A DNA stretch of 64,000 bases from Streptomyces parvulus (GTDB lineage: Bacteria; Actinomycetota; Actinomycetes; Streptomycetales; Streptomycetaceae). Under the pieces are notes generated by a model. That model had not been told where the DNA came from and searched no databases. It saw only the letters and a program-made list of their open reading frames with translations. The stretch covers positions 310,001 to 374,000 of the forward strand of contig NZ_BMRX01000004.1 in NCBI RefSeq assembly GCF_014648855.1, given 5' to 3'. Positions within the stretch are counted from its first letter, which is position 1. Each line of letters opens with the position of its first letter. Of the stretch, positions 62,893-64,000 are shown in pieces. Position numbers and translations under genes: made by a program.

Positions 62893-64000
62893 TCCCGCAC
62901 CTCCAGGACGGCGACGACCGGTTCGCCGGCGGCGCGGGAGCGCAGCTCGCTGCGGGCCAGGGCGAGCAGCGGCGCGGGGTCGAGGACACCGGAGAGGTCG
63001 GCGATGCGGTTGCCGACCAGCAGCCGCACGGCGGGGGCGCGGACGCCTCCGTCGCCGTAGGAGGTGGCCTCGGTCACCAGCTTGGCGAGTACCTCGGGGG
63101 CGCTCGCGACCGTGGTCGCCTCGACCCGGGCGTCGGCCGCGTGGTGGCGTACGACGCCGTCGGCGTCCACGACCCGCACGGGGTGGCGGACGGGGCGGAA
63201 GCGGCGGCGCACCTCGGTGCCGTAGACGGTATGAGCGGGGGTGCCGGCGAGCACGTCCACCTGTGACGGGTCGGCCCTCAGGCTGGTGGCTGCCAGACGC
63301 AGCCGCTCGCCGTCGTCGGCGCGGTGGGCCCGGTCCTGGGTGCGCAGTTCGGTGGCGCCGGTGGCGACGGCGCGTACGACGTTGGTCTGCGGGTCGACGG
63401 TGACCTCGACCTCGACGCCGTCGGCGGCGGCACCCTGCTCGACCACGGCGCGTTCGGCCTCGGCGCGCACGGCGAGGATCTGCTCCTGGGTGGCGCCGGG
63501 GACGATCCGCTCGACCTGTTCGCGGACCAGCGCGAGGGCGACGCCGATGGGGCTGATGACCTCGTTGTTCCGGGCGATGCGGCCGGTCATGCCGGTACGG
63601 TCGGCCAGGTGCGGGGTGACGGAGGCCGCGCCGCCGCCTCCGCCGACCAGTACGGCGTGGTCCGTGTCGAGGCGGTACTCGCGCACCAGGTCGTCGACGA
63701 CCGACCTGACCTGGTCGGTGCCCGCGTCCAAGAGCCGGGCCGCGGCGGTGGGCACGTCGGTGCCGAGCGCGGCGGCGAGCGGGGCCAGCGCGGCGCGGGC
63801 GGTGCCGGTGTCGCAGCGGGCGAAGTCGCCCTCGGGCACCCGGCCGAGCGCGTTCGCGGCGCAGGTCATGGTGAGCGCGAACCGGCCGCCGGCGGCGTCG
63901 AGCACCGCGTAGTCGGCGGGGTCGCCGGGCAGCGGGCTGATCGTGGTGAGCCGCGCGTCCCGCAGGTCGGCCGGGTCGGCGAAACAGGCGTACGGCAGAC
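62889..64000 (-). CDS. Hydantoinase/oxoprolinase-family protein (HyuA-like), 5' end beyond the window
   Basis: The C-terminal 370 codons are present. ASKHA-type ATPase family features: LVGGGGGAASVTPHLADRTGM, RNNEVISPIGVALALVREQVERIVPG and AVRAEAERAVVEQG; then a C-terminal domain (VVRAVATGATELRTQDRAHRADDGERLRLAA...). HyuA-type enzymes hydrolyse hydantoins or 5-oxoproline with ATP; acetone carboxylases share the fold. There is no HyuB partner in the window (it could lie upstream, outside). Opens the four-gene operon reading leftwards. Confidence 0.85.
   Translation of the reverse strand, partial: LPYACFADPADLRDARLTTISPLPGDPADYAVLDAAGGRFALTMTCAANALGRVPEGDFARCDTGTARAALAPLAAALGTDVPTAAARLLDAGTDQVRSVVDDLVREYRLDTDHAVLVGGGGGAASVTPHLADRTGMTGRIARNNEVISPIGVALALVREQVERIVPGATQEQILAVRAEAERAVVEQGAAADGVEVEVTVDPQTNVVRAVATGATELRTQDRAHRADDGERLRLAATSLRADPSQVDVLAGTPAHTVYGTEVRRRFRPVRHPVRVVDADGVVRHHAADARVEATTVASAPEVLAKLVTEATSYGDGGVRAPAVRLLVGNRIADLSGVLDPAPLLALARSELRSRAAGEPVVAVLEVRE

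Overview
The window reads as a high-GC actinomycete chromosome, almost certainly Streptomyces. Third codon positions are strongly GC-biased and purine-rich ribosome binding sites sit in front of most starts. It carries typical Streptomyces gene sets: a conservon (cvnA-E), the furS/catalase-peroxidase pair, a SigB-type sigma factor near a dps gene, cysteine-free L33/L36 paralogues and bacterial Ku. From memory, the gene order resembles the left-arm interval of S. coelicolor that starts at the pyruvate carboxylase gene (about SCO0546) and runs past the arginine deiminase gene (about SCO0613). That correspondence is recollection and was not checked. I see no insertion sequence, prophage, CRISPR array, tRNA or rRNA.

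Layout. 1-6.5 kb: pyruvate carboxylase (its 3' end lies outside the window), a small conserved protein, a secreted CAP-domain protein, an OmpR-type two-component pair and a secreted proline-rich protein. 6.5-14.1 kb: a saccharopine-dehydrogenase-like protein opposite a TetR; an operon of a double alpha/beta-hydrolase and a membrane-anchored sulfite-oxidase-like molybdoenzyme opposite a MerR regulator; an APH-like kinase. 14.2-20.6 kb: catalase-peroxidase and furS, a TerC-like membrane protein, a DUF350 protein, a polyprenyl synthase, and the L33/L36 operon with a recognisable sigma-R promoter. 20.6-26.1 kb: a divergent cluster of DUF1177 protein, NCS1 permease and M20 hydrolase opposite IclR and peptidase E. 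26.2-32 kb: a P450 converging on a complete conservon that ends in a second P450 lacking the ExxR arginine. 32.2-36.8 kb: a TetR/TetX-like pair with three near-identical operators, a GH25 lysozyme, an orphan FAD subunit and a methyltransferase.

36.9-43.3 kb is a stress-survival block: small Cys-rich protein, flavoprotein, Dps, PRC-barrel protein, SigB-like sigma factor, Ku, FemAB-like protein and a class I amidotransferase. Several start regions carry GNNT-N15/16-GGGTA-like promoters. 43.3-52.4 kb: an SGNH hydrolase with a perfect palindromic operator, an AraC/DJ-1 regulator, a coiled-coil protein, a lipoprotein, a histone-H1-like winged-helix protein, a DMT transporter, and an arginine antiporter plus arginine deiminase pair. 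52.4-60 kb: a GH65 phosphorylase coupled to phosphoketolase, then a TetR and a DHA2 efflux pump. 60-64 kb: a tight four-gene operon of hydantoinase/oxoprolinase (5' end outside the window), a putative zincin, a permease and a Tat-exported beta-propeller protein.

Most genes have clear family assignments. The least explained parts are the hydantoinase-zincin-permease-propeller operon, the DUF1177/NCS1/M20/PepE cluster and the hydrolase-hydrolase fusion coupled to a molybdoenzyme. The regulatory palindromes were read directly from the sequence. Functions are family-level inferences.
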